Below, piece by piece: positions 5,822-6,609 of a stretch of DNA of 6,609 bases (the first letter of the stretch is position 1; each line of letters opens with the position of its first letter). Below the pieces are notes generated by a model. The model was not told the origin of the DNA. It was given only the letters and a program-made list of their open reading frames with translations, and made no database searches. Location: positions 1 to 6,609 of the forward strand of contig WRDZ01000040.1 in NCBI GenBank assembly GCA_009779595.1. The letters run 5' to 3'. The DNA comes from Alphaproteobacteria bacterium. GTDB lineage: Bacteria; Pseudomonadota; Alphaproteobacteria; WRDZ01. The position numbers were made by a program, and so were the translations under genes.

Positions 5822-5896
5822 GTGGCGCGCGCCGCCACCCAAACGGGCGGACGCGCGTGTCTTGCAGACCGCCTGACGGAACCGCTTCGCGGCAGA
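5822..5896 (+). repeat. Intergenic structured repeat, copy 2
   Basis: This is the second copy of the element at 3660-3734, in the same orientation and also 75 bp long, beginning 44 bases after the bactofilin stop. The CGCGCGCCGCC arm (5826-5836) can pair with GGCGG-A-CGCGCG (5846-5857) across a 9-base loop. In the core, GTCT-TGC-AGAC is unchanged, the last hairpin is kept as CCGC-TTC-GCGG, and the middle one is shortened to CCG-CCTGA-CGG. Conservation of the hairpin positions despite indels suggests that structure matters. Confidence 0.8.
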
Positions 5897-5926
5897 ATAT
5901 TGCAATGCTGCCGCACGGACCCTGCA

Positions 5927-5955
5927 TTGACAAACGCGGGCAGACATGGTATAAT
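5927..5955 (+). promoter_or_regulatory. Perfect-consensus sigma70-type promoter
   Basis: TTGACA (5927-5932), exactly 17 bases, then TATAAT (5950-5955): a full match to the housekeeping consensus at ideal spacing. Transcription should start near 5962, about 35 bases before the ATG of the downstream gene. It lies 30 bases after repeat copy 2. Strong constitutive transcription of the next gene is the simplest reading. Confidence 0.85.
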
Positions 5956-5996
5956 CCCCGGGCGTTTCAACTTTTTCAAAAATCAAGGACACGGAT

Positions 5997-6609
5997 ATGG
6001 GGCGCGGCGATTACTATGGGAACAGGGGAGTCATCACCCACTGGCTTAACATGCAGCAGGTTGCACAAAAAGGGCGCAATACCGATTATGTGCCCAGGGA
6101 AACCAATTTCATCAAGCACATGCCCCAGAAACCTTACGAAACAAGCGCGGACAGGCTGGGGGACTTGCACTTCTTCGACGCCCATGTCCATTGGAGCGGG
6201 CAGGGGCAAAGCTATTGCTTTTCGCTGGCCGGCATAAACAACAAATCAAGCGCCAGTTATGAAATAACCGGCGGCGAAATAAAGGAAACGCGGGGCGGCC
6301 CGATACCAGCGGCGGGCATCAAAGGCCTTGGGATGTCGCTTTCGGAAAGGGCCCGCATCCTGGACGCGATAGCTTTTTTCGCCGGGTACTCCCGGTTCAC
6401 CATGGTCGCGGCGGGCAAAAGCCTGTACCGCTTCATAGCTCCGGGCGAACTGGCCGCGTGGTTAATGCGCGGGTACGACGCGCAGGAAACGGTCTTCACC
6501 CCCGGAATCGGGGTCAAGGCCCATTGCAACGCGGCGTTCATCAGCATGGACGGGGAGCGGATAATCACGGCGCGACAAGCTCCGTTCTACAGGGGGACGC
6601 CCGTGGACA
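5997..6609 (+). CDS. Unrecognised protein, N-terminal part, runs off the right edge
   Basis: An open frame of 204 codons runs from the ATG at 5997 to the window end without a stop. AAGGA (5985-5989) sits 7 bases before the start and a perfect promoter lies just upstream, so this is very probably a real gene. I do not recognise a family. The product begins MGRGDYYGNRGVITHWLNM, has no signal peptide and no clear transmembrane helix. It contains a hydrophilic first 65 residues and then a mixed alpha/beta-looking region with LHFFDAHVHWSG (about 57-68), a Ser-Glu-Arg-Ala helix (SLSERARILDAIAFFAGY) and FTPGIGVKAHCNAAFISMDG near the end. The HVH and KAHC motifs could bind metal but match no catalytic signature I know. 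Codon use resembles its neighbours. The function is unknown; the missing 3' part may contain the defining domain. Confidence 0.8.
   Translation, partial: MGRGDYYGNRGVITHWLNMQQVAQKGRNTDYVPRETNFIKHMPQKPYETSADRLGDLHFFDAHVHWSGQGQSYCFSLAGINNKSSASYEITGGEIKETRGGPIPAAGIKGLGMSLSERARILDAIAFFAGYSRFTMVAAGKSLYRFIAPGELAAWLMRGYDAQETVFTPGIGVKAHCNAAFISMDGERIITARQAPFYRGTPVD

Noticed and set aside
5500..5979. Minus-strand open frame across repeat copy 2 with a peptide (RQAVCKTRA) also found antisense to copy 1
   Set aside because: The shared peptide follows directly from DNA similarity of the two repeat copies; the frame also runs antisense through the bactofilin gene and has no ribosome site.

Overview
The window (about 58% GC by eye) most resembles an alphaproteobacterial chromosome. 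The main clue is the pair of a transmembrane/coiled-coil M23 endopeptidase followed directly by a small bactofilin, an arrangement known from that class (the LmdC/bactofilin pair of Hyphomonas and Rhodomicrobium). A rubrerythrin with its rubredoxin tail, and a YbaK/EbsC protein that recalls versions from anaerobic Firmicutes, suggest an anaerobic or microaerobic lifestyle. The taxonomic call is inference from protein resemblance only.

Layout. Positions 1-1538 hold two minus-strand genes sharing an ATGA stop/start overlap: a membrane-anchored protein that looks like a catalytically dead endonuclease/exonuclease/phosphatase (EEP) domain, and then tsaD, which runs off the left edge. Positions 1639-2448 hold a third minus-strand gene, a secreted cysteine-rich protein with a histidine-rich tail. 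It diverges from a plus-strand operon of rubrerythrin and YbaK/EbsC deacylase (2526-3597), and the 77-bp divergent region carries facing candidate promoters. Positions 3598-3965 are a non-coding gap with a structured GC-rich repeat, a doubtful short ORF and a promoter. Next come the M23 endopeptidase (3966-5408) and the bactofilin (5437-5778). A second copy of the repeat lies at 5822-5896. It is followed by a perfect-consensus sigma70-type promoter (TTGACA-N17-TATAAT) driving an unrecognised gene that runs off the right edge.

Themes. TsaD makes the t6A tRNA modification and YbaK-like proteins clear mischarged tRNA, so both serve translation fidelity. Rubrerythrin handles peroxide. The M23/bactofilin pair probably forms a local peptidoglycan-remodelling module. 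The least explained items are the EEP-like pseudoenzyme upstream of tsaD, the His/Cys-rich exported protein, the paired intergenic repeat with promoters downstream, and the orphan gene at the right edge. I saw no tRNA, rRNA, CRISPR array or transposase.
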